A stretch of DNA of 64,000 nucleotides from Hermatobates lingyangjiaoensis (GCA_026182355.1 JAPFBL010000554.1:121700-185699); one strand, 5' to 3'; positions 1-11,711 are shown, numbered from the stretch's first letter. Notes: generated by a model not told the origin, from the sequence alone. Translations and numbers: made by a program.

Positions 1-735
1 TGCCATCTTTAAGGGGTATAATAATTTTCGAATGATATTGGGTAGAAATACCAATTACATAAAAATACGTAATACGTAAAATACGTAATTACCAAATATG
101 TAAAAACAACATATGCCTAAATTACGAAATTTATTAATATTAGTTTTCTTTCATTTATTATCTGTTTTGGTTTTATTATTTTTCAATATAGATCGTAACG
201 AATTGCATAAATATACTAAAAGTTAGAAATGGTTGTTAGTTTTTAAATTAATTTTTTTTTGTGTGGATACGTAATTTTTGAAATTTTCCAATATAACTTC
301 GTTTTATTTTTGTTGTTTGACTTGAATATTGTTTCTTTAGGTTGTTTCTTCTCCATAATTATTTCTGTCTTTTCACTATAAGATATCTCACAGTTTATAA
401 TGTAGTTACTAGGATATACAACAACCTATTCGCTGAAGTACGAGCAACAGACCCAACCCTCAAATTGTTAGGACGACCAACGACCAACGACCAACGAATA
501 TATCCACGCACTATAGTGCACGTCGTAACTAGCAGTTCCAGACCAGAGGCCTTCTACTGCTTGCTTACTGTGCTACTATAACTTGGAATGTCAGTAATTC
601 ATGTCAGATATAAGTTCGTCTGTACAGTAAAGATGTCGTATTCGCGGTCATGTGGTCTTGTTGAGGTCATGGTTTTCAAAGTTTTTAGTCATCAGTTGGA
701 AAAGTAGTCAGATAGTCAGTGGATGAAGTAATTGT
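1..735. other. AT-rich stretch, no gene seen
   Basis: No coding similarity is visible. A short run of three to four copies of a CGACCAA unit lies near 473-497. The part from about 430 to 735 is less AT-rich and adjoins the LINE remnant that follows. It may be that element's 3' untranslated region, since the LINE reads on the minus strand, but no poly-A or target duplication was found. Confidence 0.4.
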
Positions 736-1092
736 TCAGTGAGGTTGAGGAAGGTTGGTGGCAGGATTTAGAGTTTGTACAAGGAGGTTTGGATGAGTAG
801 GTAGTTTGTTGTCTTCATTGGTAGCAAGTCGGGTGTTGTAACTATCTATGGATTCCATTTTCAAATCATGGTGAATATCAACATTACGGGCGTACCAAGG
901 AGCCCTAACTATAAGAAGGGCACACTTATTTTGAACAATCTGGATACACGCCTTGTTCGGTGGTGCAGCTCTAAACCAGATGGAGCATCCATAAGTCATC
1001 GCTGAACGAAGAACCCCCTTATAGACAAGGTCCTTGACCGAATCGGGAGAATTCCTTGATTTAAAAAGAGAATATAGATTGCACATCAAGTA
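736..1092 (-). pseudogene. Non-LTR retrotransposon (Jockey/I group) RT C-terminal fragment
   Basis: About 118 codons read open on the minus strand. The translation carries the block after the reverse-transcriptase core of Jockey- and I-type LINEs: an LRSAMTYGCSIW segment, then a QNKCALLIVRAPWYARN segment. This corresponds to the family pattern LxPxLxYGxxxW followed by LQxxxNKxLRxIxxAPWYxRN. Only this terminal region is present; the catalytic YxDD core and the endonuclease are missing. The first methionine has no meaning because the fragment is 5'-truncated. Such proteins copy LINE RNA into DNA at a nicked target, but this copy cannot be active. The exact clade cannot be set from so short a piece. 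Confidence 0.8.
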
Positions 1093-1109
1093 AATTCCAA
1101 ACTTGGATG

Positions 1110-2950
1110 TTACGACGACAAAAGGAATACCAACAGGTCAATTTATATTTTTTAAAAAAACAAAAAAATTCTGATTATGCTATATATTTTAATATTCAGA
1201 GAAGACAAACACAATAAAAGTACATTACATTAGTATTATATTAGAAATTATTTTCTTATAATAAATCTCCATGAATACTTAAGTTTTTCCGTTACAAAAA
1301 TTGTACACTTCTTTACGTCCTCTCACGTAGTTGGTATTCAGAGTTTAAATTGAACCTGAAGGACTGACCGTGCCCTAATAAATCTTATTTTGTTCCAATT
1401 TTACAGTCAATTCTTTTATCAAGATTTATATATATTGTTATTCATGATTTATTCATATTCGAGGTAGTAGTCCATAAGATACGAATGTGTCTAAAATAGT
1501 GGACGCATACGAACTAAAGTGATAATGCAACACCAGTCAAGCTGAAAAAGTAAATGTAGTGGAGTTTTATGAAAGAAAGAATAAACCTGATTTAGGGTAC
1601 AGAGGTAAAGAAATGCAAAAAATTGAAGCAGGAAACAACCCAATCCTTCTACATTTGCACCACCAAATGGTTTTCAATACTTTATCTCATGCAATTTTTT
1701 TATTACATCATTTAAACAACTATCAGTTTATTTTTTTTACTTACTTAATGTCTGATAGATACTTTATAAATCAATTGCAAAAAATTACCCTTAATATTAT
1801 TGTTCATATTAAAAAAGTTTAGGTTTTAAACATCAGTTCAAGAGCTATACTTTGAGATTTCTAAGTTTTTTATTATATATTTCTTATACATGTATACATA
1901 GATTAAAACGTTAAAGAACTTATCCAAAATTTGAATTGACAGTTTAACCATCAAAATGTTTTTTATTTTTTGTATTTCTGGTTTCTTCGACTACAGGTAT
2001 TTGTATTTGGAAGTAATTATGGTTTGTAAAACCATAATCAGTTTGGTTACTTTGTAATAATATAAAGATTACTTTGTAAACAGTAATCAGTGTTTGTCCT
2101 TTAACTGTTTGAATTTGTGACGGAAATTGGGTGGGCACCTTTATTACAAACATAACGTTACATGGCCATTGTCAATTTAGACTTCTTTGGGGTTTTGAGA
2201 GGATTACTAGTAAAGAAAAGATTTTGATCAAGTGAATTTGGATTAATTGAGAGTTTATTTTGGAATGGTTTCTTTTGACATAGTAGCAAAAGAAGAAAGA
2301 TTTGAAGTTCTCGTTGAATGATTATATTTAAAATGTAAAATGGGAGATGTGAGAGTTTTCTTAGTATTATTGATTGAATACTTATGAAGAAAATTGAGAA
2401 AACTAGCGATAAAAAGATACAAAAATAAAGAGCGGTAACAGTATCAAAAAAGTTGATTTAATTATATCATCAGTTGAGTGGAGGGAGAAGAATTGTTTGC
2501 AAAGGCTAAATTCAGTTCTTTTTCAACAATGAATTGACCTGTGTGCTTGGACTCAGTCATTTCTCTCTCCTGATTACGGTTATATAAGATAAATTAAATA
2601 CAGTGAACAGAGATAAATAGATAGCTAAAGAGAAGTAAGAGAACTATCACAGATTTAAACATTCTTTTTAATATCTTGACCATTACCATAACTGTCACAG
2701 GAAATGAAGTGTGATATATTGAATATACGACCCTTTATACCAGAGAATTTCTGTTTCTGGAGATCATCAAACGTTACGACAGCACGTGAATAAAGAACAG
2801 GTGAGATATAAACCGATATATCATCAAGAAGAACCTGATAAACTACTGTTGGTAGCAATCCATAGATTAGATAAAACTGTGAGTTCAGTGAAACCTCCCA
2901 AAGTTCAGCTGTAGATCAGTAGTCCTCAATATATTCTTAGCTTTGTTATA
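1110..2950. other. AT-rich stretch, no gene seen
   Basis: The region is largely A/T-rich. The open frames here (about 1559-1822, 1944-2153, 2655-2858) are short, have biased composition and resemble no protein I know. No repeat matching the rest of the window was recognised. Confidence 0.4.
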
Positions 2951-2952
2951 TC

Positions 2953-3262
2953 ATCTCTATATAAAAAGTTCGTGAGTTTGTTTGTTTGTTCATTCACAAA
3001 TTTTCCGTGGAGATAGAGATCTGACATTAAATACATATTATTTATGACCTGAATAATGTTAAATAAAAGAAATATTACTATATTCCCAAAATTGGAGCCA
3101 GGGTACAAGTGGCTTGCGTGCTCGCCGATGACAGTAATTCAAATGTATTATATATAAATGTAACAAAAAAATTTTTTTTTTATTTAATATTTGCGTTATA
3201 TAAACACTGGTAATAAACTAAAGGCATGGAGCCAGGTTAGCCACTGGCTTCCGTGCTACCAC
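2953..3262 (+). repeat. Helitron-like (HINE-type) non-autonomous repeat, copy 1
   Basis: The block matches 61720-62190. Both copies start near CTCTATATAAAAAGTT, continue with a GTTTGTTTGTTC run and then ACCTGAATAATGTTAAATAAAAG. Both then enter a tandem unit containing GGAGCCAGGGTA and TTGCGTGCTCGCCGATGACA. In this copy the unit occurs nearly twice (about 3092 and 3228). A TC start, no terminal inverted repeats and internal tandem units are usual in non-autonomous Helitrons, but the CTRR end with hairpin was not identified, so the class is an inference. Confidence 0.45.
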
Positions 3263-3962
3263 TCACTCGAAAGAAATTTTTGCAAGTAGTTACATTCATT
3301 GTAACTACTATTATGACTTGAATATATGACCTCAATATTGAGGTTTTCAGATCTCAACCCGTATTGGTGTAATTAGGTTAGTTTTTTATTGTACACAGTA
3401 TATTTTAGAAATTTTTGTACTGAATGTATATCATTGTGTGTTTTAGTATGCATTTATGAAATAAATACTTTCTAATTTCATAGATAATTTTTTAAAATAA
3501 ATTAGAATATACAGAGAAAATGAGGAGAATAATACATTAGACTAGTTACATTAGAAACTTATTTAATTTAACCAACAGCTGAGTGAGTGCAAATGACGGG
3601 GAATGAAAACAGGAGGCAGTCGCATTATGAAGTGATCTATCATCACAAGTGAAGCAAACCCATTCTCTTGGCAGTCCTGAGTTGTACATCAACTAACAAG
3701 TTAGTATTAACAACAATAATTTATTAAATCTGAGTAATATTATAATGTAACTTTGTACGAATAAAACATCGTATTTTGTCTTAAATTTAGTTGTTTCAAA
3801 AAATAATGTCGTTTATTTTACTGTCTTTTTGGAAAACCTTATCTACAGGTAGAATAAATGTAACAATACCTTAATAACATATACCTACATAACAAAATAT
3901 ATAACAGTAATAACATATAACTATGAAACATAAAACAATAATAACATATACTTACATATATA
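3263..3962. other. AT-rich stretch, no gene seen
   Basis: I see no coding signal or clear repeat family here, except that the last 100 bases grade into the outer part of the PLE-C terminus that follows (ACATATACTTACATATATA). Confidence 0.35.
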
Positions 3963-4390
3963 AAAAGATTTCACATAAATACGTGAAATAACAATCAATG
4001 ATCAAACCACAATAAGAAATAGGAAAACAAGACTAAGATCTTTCAACCGTAACAAGCAGTCTTCGTCAGAGTCAAACCTTACTGAAACACTAGATGCAGT
4101 GAACATCTGGTGAGGGGGTATATATATATACCCTATCTTCACACATCCCTTTCTGGACATTTGCCCTTTCCTACACATTCCCCCTACTCTTCCCTCCCAC
4201 TCTTCTCAACCCCTCACTAGATGTTCTCTGCATCTAGTGTTACAGTTGGGTTTTTGACTCTGACGAAGACCGCTTGTTACGGTTGAAAGATCTTAGTCTT
4301 GTTTTCCCATTTCTTATTGTGGTTTGATCATTGATACTTACATATATACAAAATTTCATAGAAAGATGTAAAATAACAATCAAACCACGA
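3963..4390. mobile_element. Inverted pair of PLE-C termini with hammerhead-like cores
   Basis: A minus-strand core at 4031-4073 and a plus-strand core at 4256-4298 face outward around a pyrimidine-rich centre. Each core reads GACT, CTGACGA, a GACCG/CGGTT hairpin, GAA, AGATCT, then AGTC. GACT and AGTC can pair as stem I; AG/CT can form a 2-bp stem III with CUU as the cleavage triplet. This fits the minimal type I hammerheads described in PLE termini. The left core has CAGTC instead of CGGTC in the hairpin. The arms extend into CACTAGATGC-type sequence on both sides of the centre. A third, partial minus-oriented copy follows at about 4331-4390. Confidence 0.6.
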
Positions 4391-4679
4391 TTGACAGCCC
4401 TTGAAACGTCTTGTGAAAAATAAATCTTTGAAATAAATATCTTTTGAAACACACTTTATTTATGTCTCCCTCATGGCTAAAAACATTGATATATTAAGCA
4501 CTATTATTACAACTAAATAGGTCTAGTGTTTGCTACTAATAAAGATAAAATATATATTTACATGTTTAAGTATAGTTCTATTTTACAATGTTTAGAGACT
4601 CCAGAGATCTAAATTTGCTTATCTGTTAAGGCTGTTTTTCTAAACATTGTAAAATATGACCATCATTAAATATGAAAAT

Positions 4680-4935
4680 CTATTATAGGGTAAAAAGTTA
4701 ATGAAATGGTCTCCAAATAAAAATTTAATGTTATAAACAACGCGTTTCGAACACGTAGTGTTCTTCCTCAAGCATTAACTAAAAAATACAATGATACCAG
4801 AGAGTTATCTATATGTACAGTAAATATAGTAAAAAATAAAAATAAAATAAAATAAGGAAGAGAATATGAACCTAAGGGTGTTAACTGAAGTTAACTTTTT
4901 ACCCTACAATGAGTAAATACCACATAATAAGTGAC
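4680..4935. mobile_element. Inverted PLE-D termini
   Basis: The outer ends TAGGGTAAAAAGTTAA (left) and TTAACTTTTTACCCTA (right) are inverted copies. A minus-strand hammerhead-like core lies at 4741-4772: TTGAGGA, the perfect hairpin GAACAC-TAC-GTGTTC, GAA, ACGCGT. AC/GT forms a 2-bp stem III. The same family recurs at 24.9, 37.4, 44.3, 45.2 and 49.8 kb. No protein-coding part is left at this locus. Confidence 0.55.
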
Positions 4936-5041
4936 TGCACTACGTTAGAATTAGAATAAAAATCTATTGTTTATCACTATTTTACATAATAGCAAACAAT
5001 ATACCTGATTAGTTGTGATAATATCGTTAAATTTATGAATG

Positions 5042-5110
5042 TTTTTAGGCCTGAGGAAGACATAAACATACCATATGTACCTTTTACCAAAACGTTGGTA
5101 AAGAAGTTTT
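5042..5110 (+). other. Degenerate PLE-like terminus
   Basis: CCTGAGGAAGACATAA followed about 30 bases later by CCAAAACGTTGG resembles the CTGANGA-hairpin-GAAACGTTG layout of the other termini. The hairpin is poor and the GAAA is CAAAA, so this is a weak call. Confidence 0.25.
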
Positions 5111-5608
5111 TTTATAATATCTAAACCAATTACTCTAAAAAAATCTCAAAACATATTATTATTATATACACTATTATTAGAGTTCGGGGTTCCTGAATAT
5201 TGTTAGAGACAGGTTGGAATCTTAAAACACTTAATATAAATTATCTATGAAGGTACAAATCTGCAAGACAAAAATATTGTAGGATAGGGGAAAAAACACT
5301 ATGCGGGAGACTATGTCTCCCAATAAGCGTACCCCAGAGCTGTATCTCTGAGTCACTCGGACTTACTATTCCCTTAATAAAAAGTACAATTTAATTTATT
5401 TCATTTAAAGAATTCTGTTCATTCATTTCATACTTGTGACATATCATAAAAGTCGGCTGAATCTATCTAACCTTTCATATGTTATGTGACGTATGTCTGT
5501 GTAACTAGGACTGTCTCTTGGAACAGGCAGACAGTCTGAGGAAAAATGATTGATGTAGCATTGCATGGTGCAAAGATATTATTAAATTCTCTCTTCCGAT
5601 TACGGAGG

Positions 5609-6590
5609 TTTGGGGGGGCCAGGTTAGCTCAATTGTTAATGTACTCCCTTCTGAACTAGTAGATCCGGGGTTCGATACCCACCTGACACTCGATTTATTC
5701 ACATGGAAGGTGAATAATTCTGAACACGTCATCCCTAAAATAGGACATTATACCTGTGTTGACCTTTATGCGTGCCTGAGCTGTTAAGCCATAGCGCTTT
5801 TAAATCAAGTCAGGTTGTCAATTGGACGATTTGCCCTTTAGCTGTCCCATGCTCCAGATGGTGACACCCAAGATGGATCACTCGGAGGTAGGCAACTCGA
5901 TGCTATTCGCGCAACAGACATTTTACTCCGCGCAACGGTTACACTGGGTTCGTTAATGTATTATCTCGGTACGAAATACGGATGTTATACCTATTTTGAC
6001 TTATATGTGTTCACAAGCCTTTCGGCCATATAACCACCAAAAATCAAATCAGGCCGACTAGTTTAACGTGCTGCCCTTTAGCCACTTTAGATTACTCCAA
6101 AGTGCCCGAGGTGACCACGCGGAGGCGGGCCCGCACGATACTACGTCGCGCATCAAGACTTACTTCACGCATCAGTATCAGGTCAGCGTACTCGAATTGG
6201 GTATCAAGAAAAATAATTTGCCTGATACTTAAATTATAACCTTACCAGCAGGGAAAAGAAAAGGGAGAAGTTACACCTGTTTTGATTTATTACCATACAC
6301 CAAAGCCATCCGACCATTATATGGAACGGGATTATTATTATGGAATCAGGGAGAAGTTACACCATTGGTATCGAGCCTGTACGATGTCAGGTACACTTTA
6401 AAACATTTAAACTTTAAATACACTTAAATTAGGCAAAATATAGGACTTCCAATGTAGAATTAACAAGTATTTTGATTCAGCCATTACTAAAATGGGTGCT
6501 AAATAATAAACGAGCAACAATTTCCACCTCTAGAACAGCACTGAAAAGTTTTAGGCATATAAGTGTGCGTTTTTGAAAACAAACAACATC
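5609..6590 (+). mobile_element. SINE-A (type II tail), split by nested SINE-B copies
   Basis: The head at 5609-5740 is tRNA-like: acceptor-like GCCAGGT, box A-like TTAGCTCAATTGTTAATG, box B-like GGGGTTCGATACC, and ACCTGACAC on the 3' side. The body (CGATTTATTCAC, GGTGAATAA, CACGTCATCCCT) matches the copies at 45.6, 53.8 and 48.3 kb. It breaks off near 5750 and resumes near 6360 with TCGAGCCTGTACGATGTCAG. It ends in the type II tail: ACTAAAATGGGTGCTAAATA, CAGCACTGAAAAG, then AAACAAACA. RNA polymerase III would drive transcription from the internal boxes. The interruption is filled by SINE-B sequence. Confidence 0.7.
5740..6358 (+). mobile_element. Two to three SINE-B copies nested in SINE-A
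   Basis: Three start points share a consensus near TATACCTGTTTTGA: about 5749, 5990 and 6272. The first two run on through CCATA, AAATCAA, GTCAGG or GGCCG, GCCCTTTAGC, a TCCA segment and a G-rich end (GGTGACCACGCGGAGGCGGG in the second copy). The third is short and is followed by a partial repeat. A separate copy of the same family is bounded by a target duplication at 50570-50799, which supports its being a mobile unit. The origin of the head is not clear; I see no convincing tRNA boxes. Confidence 0.6.
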
Positions 6591-7074
6591 AAAATAATGT
6601 GAGGCTTTGTGGTATTAGTTGAATGCGCAGTAATTCTTATTTATACGACTTTATTGAAAACCATTGTGTGAATGGTTCCTTTATACAATCATATACACAT
6701 ACATTAACACTCCCATAGGTATATTACATAAAAAATAATTATGTTGCGTGTAAGCTGTGGAAAACTGTAGGAAGAAGCATATATGAAAATGATATTATGC
6801 GTCTAGAGAGAAAATAAATCATGACAGAGATAAAAATGAACATGTGAGGGAAATCAGTATGACCACAATCCTTAAAATACCGATCTTTGAATCGGTTTTT
6901 AACTTTTTTTTTTAACTTTTAAAATAAATTTTATTTTAAATTTTATGTAATTTTATGTAAATTGTAAATTTTATTACAATTTATGCAATTTTTTTGTAGC
7001 ATATTATAAGTTATATATGATTTAAAATAAAAAATAAAGTTTAACGCTTAAAGAAATTAATATTAACACATTAA

Positions 7075-7165
7075 AAAAAATCTGTTTTGGTCTTTTTTCC
7101 CGGCCCGCCTACATATTTTTTTAATTTATCTGGCCCTCTTCTTGGAAAGGTTGCCCATCACTGAT
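7075..7165. mobile_element. hAT-type element end, partner not found
   Basis: CCCGGCCCGCC and TGGCCCTCTTC are followed by AAAGGTTGCCCATCACTG at about 7146-7163. This is the mirror of the usual hAT terminus CAGTGNTGGGCAACCTTT. The opposite end was not identified in the 500 bases to the left, so the extent is unknown. The stretch from 6591 to 7074 is otherwise plain AT-rich sequence with no gene. Confidence 0.45.
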
Positions 7166-7638
7166 CTAGTACATCAAAGGGTTTTCATTTTTTTTTTTTA
7201 ATTTAAATGTTCTGGAAACTTCGTGATTTTACTGAAGTGGCCCCCAATAAGTTATAACAGTTTGGCGTTTCATTGTTTTATGATACATAAAATATCAAAC
7301 ATATTTTGATATGTTTACTAGTTTTTATAGTAATTTATTAAATCTTACGCTTCGTTTAAGTTTTGTATTTGCTCATTATTTTAATATTTTTAACAAGAGA
7401 AAGTTCATTTCTATTATAATTGCTACTAGATGAGTTTTTTATTTACCTTTATCGAAGAAAACTTTTGCTGGGAAACATTCGTATTTCCAAAATTTGTTAT
7501 AGAGAACCTTACTCTTCTTTTAAGAGAGAACATTTTTTATAAGAATAATTATGGTTTCTTACGGTACTATTAAAATCAAATTTTGTCATGGTCACTACAA
7601 GGTCGGCACGGTTTTTTAACTAAAAAAGTTAAAATGAT

Positions 7639-7770
7639 TTTTAAAATTCAGTGGTTCAGAAGCTATATCAATAATACGTGTTAAAGGTAGTTAATAACGG
7701 TTGTAAATTGTAACATAAAATTTAATTTATAATTAATTATATAGGTTTAGCTGTTATAATAATTTAAAAT
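7639..7770 (+). repeat. Dispersed direct repeat, intact copy
   Basis: The sequence from AAAATTCAGTGGTTC through ATTATATAGGTTTAGCTGTT occurs again at 8882-8923 joined to 9697-9785. That second copy is split by the GC-rich retroposon at 8924-9684. The repeat has no coding capacity and its class is unknown. Comparing the intact and split copies confirms the insertion boundaries. Confidence 0.6.
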
Positions 7771-8045
7771 TAAGACAAACTAATTTTATCTTCCATATTT
7801 ATTCTTTACTATTGTTATTTAAGTTAAATAAAAATAATATGTTAAATATAGTATATTACGAAAATTAACCGCATTAATATCATATTAAAATGTTCAAACT
7901 GTACAAATATATCAGAAATATTGACCTATTGAGGCCAGGAAACGCTGCGTTGGAAGAATTCAGTTAAGACTTCAAATATCAAAGTTCGGAAACATCCTTG
8001 AAACAGTTGACTTGGAGTGTAGATTAAATATAAGTAAAGGGTGAA

Positions 8046-8425
8046 GTGAAAGGCCCTCTCGTGCTTGACAAGCTATCTGGGAGAAAGTTAAACATCGCTT
8101 TTAACAAATGTTTATCTTGTTTTGGGGATCAGAGTGTTTTATTAATCCAATCAGATTTTATTAATAACAAGCAATACAAAATTTTCAGCTGGAGTCAGCT
8201 TATTAAAGAGTATATTTTTAATCTAACAGCAATATTTTTTATTTTTTAAGACATCATTTTTATGAACTTTTTATTAGCAGATTTTACTGTTTTCTTTTCT
8301 GCAAATACCAAAAAAAAAAAAAAAAAAAGATCAAATGAAGTATTGAGTGACTTTTACTTGTGTATTAATTATGTCCAATATATTTAACTGTTTTCAATAA
8401 ATCTCTGAGCGAAGTATTAAAGTTC
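8046..8425. other. Unassigned stretch with an 18-bp A run
   Basis: A 67-codon open frame (8046-8249) matches no family I recognise and ends in low-complexity Phe/Ile codons. A run of A bases lies at about 8310-8328. It could be a retroposon poly-A tail, but no element or target duplication was found beside it. Confidence 0.3.
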
Positions 8426-8448
8426 AAAGATGGGTTTCTTGACGATTT

Positions 8449-8868
8449 TTGGTCTAAAGAAATTACACTCCAGTTTATACGCTGATGTTTTGCCAAAACT
8501 TGTTTGGCATTTTCATGGCCGAAAACAATTTATTAACGAGATAAGCAATAAAAACAAATCCATCCACGCTATATCAACTAGCATAAAACAAAACAAAAAA
8601 AACAAAATATCAAAATACAGTCAAAAGAACCACAAAAGGACCACACAAAAATATTACAATTAACCAAATATCCAGTCCTTTTGTGGTTTTTATTGACTGT
8701 ATTTTGGTGTTTTGTGGTTTGTTCTTTTTTTTGTCTTTTGATTTCTGTTGTTTGACATTCCGTTTTCACAACTTACGTCGTTAAGAAATTGTTCTTAGCC
8801 TTGAAAATGCCAAACAATTTTTTGTATAAACAAATAGAGTATAAACAGGAGTGTAATTTCTTTAGATC
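8449..8868. repeat. Imperfect inverted repeat, arms about 180-200 bp
   Basis: The left arm starts TCTAAAGAAATTACACTCC and the right arm ends GGAGTGTAATTTCTTTAGA. Other matched blocks are GTTTGGCATTTTCATGGC with GCCTTGAAAATGCCAAAC, AATACAGTCAA with TTGACTGTATT, and CCACAAAAGGAC with GTCCTTTTGTGG close to the centre. The centre (about 8646-8671) is short. The open frames on both strands here are by-products of A-rich sequence. The geometry is like the PLE palindromes elsewhere, but no clean hammerhead-like core was found. Confidence 0.65.
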
Positions 8869-8923
8869 CATAGTGGAATTATAAAAATCAGTGGTCGAGA
8901 AGCTTTATCAGTACTACGTATTA

Positions 8924-9684
8924 TACCATAGATTGCACTGGCTTAAATTCCACATGGTTCTTGAACCGGGGCTACATTCTGATACTTACCCGGGGCCATG
9001 CAGCTATACCACAGTTTGCATTGGCTTGTTTTTCCACGTGAATATACCGGGGACAATAAGGGCAACTGACCCTACCTGCAGCTGAGCAGGTTCAGTAGGA
9101 CCTCGGTCCGGAGTTTGATCCGAAACTCTTAAAATAAGTCGGTACCACGGGCGGCGGGGGCCCATGGAGAGTTTTCTTTCCAGCCCACCCTTGACGTCGG
9201 ACTCGTAGTGGCTGTTAGTTCTCACCCAGTTTGGGTAAACCCTTGTGGTCTCTGTGTGAGGAGCAGTAACTTCTCGGGTGGATATCTGCTTAGCATCCAG
9301 GGGAGCTAGAACCCAACCTCTACCAGTAGGAACAGACCACGAGTTCAGTTTAGTGGGCTGGAACACTGGTAGTTGCTTTGTAGATGGCTCGTAGTGGGTA
9401 AGAATGGGATACCCTTCGAGCATTATTTTCTTTCGAACGAGAGAACTATGGATCTACTCTGCCATTTATATCGTCCAGGTGGTGTTTAGCCAACGAGGGA
9501 TTTTAATCTCTCCAACATGATACCAGGACGACCCTCATTGAGCCCGGATAGGCCAAACAAATACCATTGCAACCCCTGACCCAGGGGTAACGGGAAACTT
9601 CCCTCCTCGGAGGGGGATGACCAAATCCTTAAAGATCCTGTGGTAGTCCTAAACCTGAAGACTTTGTAGGAATCGGCCAGTTAA
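8924..9684 (-). mobile_element. GC-rich retroposon family G, copy 1 (761 bp, 12-bp target duplication)
   Basis: The element is flanked by TACTACGTATTA at 8912-8923 and 9685-9696 and interrupts a repeat seen intact at 7639-7770. On the minus strand it starts TTAACTGGCCGATTCC, close to the start of the copy at 59236. Shared blocks include a hinge CCTCCGAGGAGGGAAG and an AAGTCGGTACCACGG-type segment. It shares no protein domain that I can recognise. The target duplication and lack of inverted repeats point to target-primed reverse transcription. The minus-strand open frame of 139 codons at 9004-9423 is not conserved in copies 2 and 3. Confidence 0.75.
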
Positions 9685-9785
9685 TACTACGTATTAAAAG
9701 CAGTTAATGACAGTTGTAAATTATAACCACATAAAATTTAATTTAGAATTGATTATATAGGTTTAATTGTTATAAAGGAAAAAGC

Positions 9786-10895
9786 AGTTTACTTAAAAAT
9801 TGTAAAACCTTTATAAAGAAAAGTAAAAATAATTCTCTTTTTATTTTCATGATTGTTGAGATCATTTCATGTAATTTTAAAAGCATTAACAAGTTTCTGT
9901 TTCAATTTGTCTTTTAAAACAGTTTTGGTGAAAAGTTCAAACAACTTCGCATTCCCTTTGACTGATCGCCTAGTTGTTCTATTCAACAAGATTTTCAATC
10001 GAATTGTTTTTATTCTGGTTTGCATGAGTACTTCTTCAAAGTTGATTACACCCTTTTCCATCCACTTCTAGATTCCTTGAATTAATCTTGCATTTAAACA
10101 GAATAAAGAAAAAAAAATAACTTTTTTAAAAGAATTTATTTATTGGAACAATGGTTCGTGGTTGTGCCAATTGTTATAATGTATTTTGTTTCATCTAGAA
10201 TTTATATTTAAGAAATTAGATATTTAGACTATATTATAGTTACCATTTACGAGTATATCACTTTTGTTTGGAGGGAAAAATAACAAGACTCAAGGAAAAT
10301 TGTTTTAAAAGCTTAAGAAATAAATGTCTGATCAGGTGATTATTAATAGAATTTTAGTATTGCAGATATAACAGCAACAAGAGCGTAGATTTGACGCTTT
10401 ACTTCAAATAGTGATTCAGTGATTATTACGCAGATAATATTGTTTTAGTCAGAATAAAAATGAAGTGACTAGCTCTAAATAGTACATGAACCATCATGTT
10501 GGTATTTAGGTGTTATTAATATGGTATACAGGAAAGCAAATGAAAGAGCTAACTTTTTAATATATATAAAATGATCATTGTTATGACGATCGTTAAAATT
10601 ATAATGAATATAACCAAAATAAAATTTTGAGTGGAATTTAGGGAGCTCTTAGTTTTGGAAAATCATCTAAAAGTTGAAGCAGCAAATACACAGTACTTTT
10701 TTTTTACTATGATTGAACAGTGGGTCCATGTTGACAGTAATTCAAACTTTCATGGAATACTGGTAGTTGGCTTAAGAGAGAACATAAATGCTTCATAAGT
10801 AATATGGGTTCGGATACTTTTTGTTATCACAATAACATTTCCTACAACAATAAATTATATAATTATAAGTCTCCAATTATAAGTCTCCAATTATA
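9786..10895. other. AT-rich stretch, no gene seen
   Basis: Overlapping open frames on both strands at 9853-10071 are mutual shadows with no recognisable product. No repeat shared with other parts of the window was noticed. A short direct repeat of CTCCAATTATAAGT lies at 10870-10895, just before the Tigger element. Confidence 0.35.
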
Positions 10896-11655
10896 AGTGG
10901 TACCTCGGGAAACGAGTGGCCCAACATACGAGTTATTTGAGTTACGAGCTGTCAAATGAGCGAAATTTTGCTTTGAAATACGAGTGAAATTTGAGATACG
11001 AGGTACAGCCAATTGTAGTATCAGGTCATTTATGAATATGTACATTTCTTTTTTCTACGATGCTACCTACGTCCCACTCAGTTCTCAGTTTACCTTTTGA
11101 AATCGGAAGATCTTGTGAATGTGGGAGAGTTTCACAGTTCATGACAAAGAAACACCCCGAAAAAGTTGCAACTAGTCGTGCATCGGATCTATTTAATGAA
11201 ACTTGGCTAACTCATTTCCGCAGCATTCTGAAAGGCAGGAAGAAACAAACCTTGGGGACAGTTTTTTTTTTAATCCCGCGAAAAAGTCAAAGACCAGTGA
11301 AGAGAAAAGCAGTAACTAAAATTAAGCATATAGTAGCATATAAGTTATGTCTAAGTTAAATTTAAAAAACGAAAATACTAATTACATATGTACGTAAACT
11401 TAAAACCAGTTTTTCTAAACACCTCTACATTCTCTTTTATTATGTTTTTATACAATATTTGTCATCTATAAATACATTTTTCTTATTCAAAATCACGTAA
11501 CAAAAACAATTAGGAGTAAGTATTTTTGGGGCTGGAACGGATTAATGGCATTTTAATTGACTTTTTTTTGGGGGAAAATTGCTTTGAGATACGAGTAAAT
11601 TGACATACGAGCAAGGTTATGGAACGAATTAAACTCGTATCCCGAAGTACCACTG
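10896..11655 (+). mobile_element. Tigger/pogo-type element, internally deleted, copy 1
   Basis: The left end AGTGGTACCTCGGGAAACGA (10896) and right end TCGTATCCCGAAGTACCACTG (ending 11655) are inverted copies. TA dinucleotides flank both ends (10894-10895 and 11656-11657), as expected for Tc1/mariner/pogo elements. Sub-terminal ATACGAG motifs repeat on each side. The 760 bp length is about a third of an autonomous Tigger. The copy at 26504-27254 is co-linear with the same deletion, so this is a family of non-autonomous elements rather than one broken copy. Confidence 0.85.
11060..11362 (+). pseudogene. Tigger transposase C-terminal tail
   Basis: The 99-codon frame contains KHPEKVATSRASDLFNE, then WLTHFRSILKGRKKQT. 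This matches the family pattern KxxxxxxxSRAxDLFNExxxxHFRxILKxRxKQTxLDxFF at the C-terminus of Tigger transposases. The DDE catalytic core and the N-terminal CENP-B-like DNA-binding domains are missing. The piece lies inside the 10896-11655 element, which explains its presence. It is not a functional gene. Confidence 0.75.
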
Positions 11656-11711
11656 TATATAAAAATTTATGTAATCTTACTTATAATGAAAATATATTAT
11701 TAATAAAGGAA

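Noticed and set aside
5505..5732. 75-codon minus frame
   Set aside because: It is antisense to the SINE-A head and includes the box B complement.
9004..9423. 139-codon minus frame in GC-rich DNA
   Set aside because: The frame is not kept in the two related copies at 50-51 kb and 59-60 kb, so it is a by-product of retroposon sequence.
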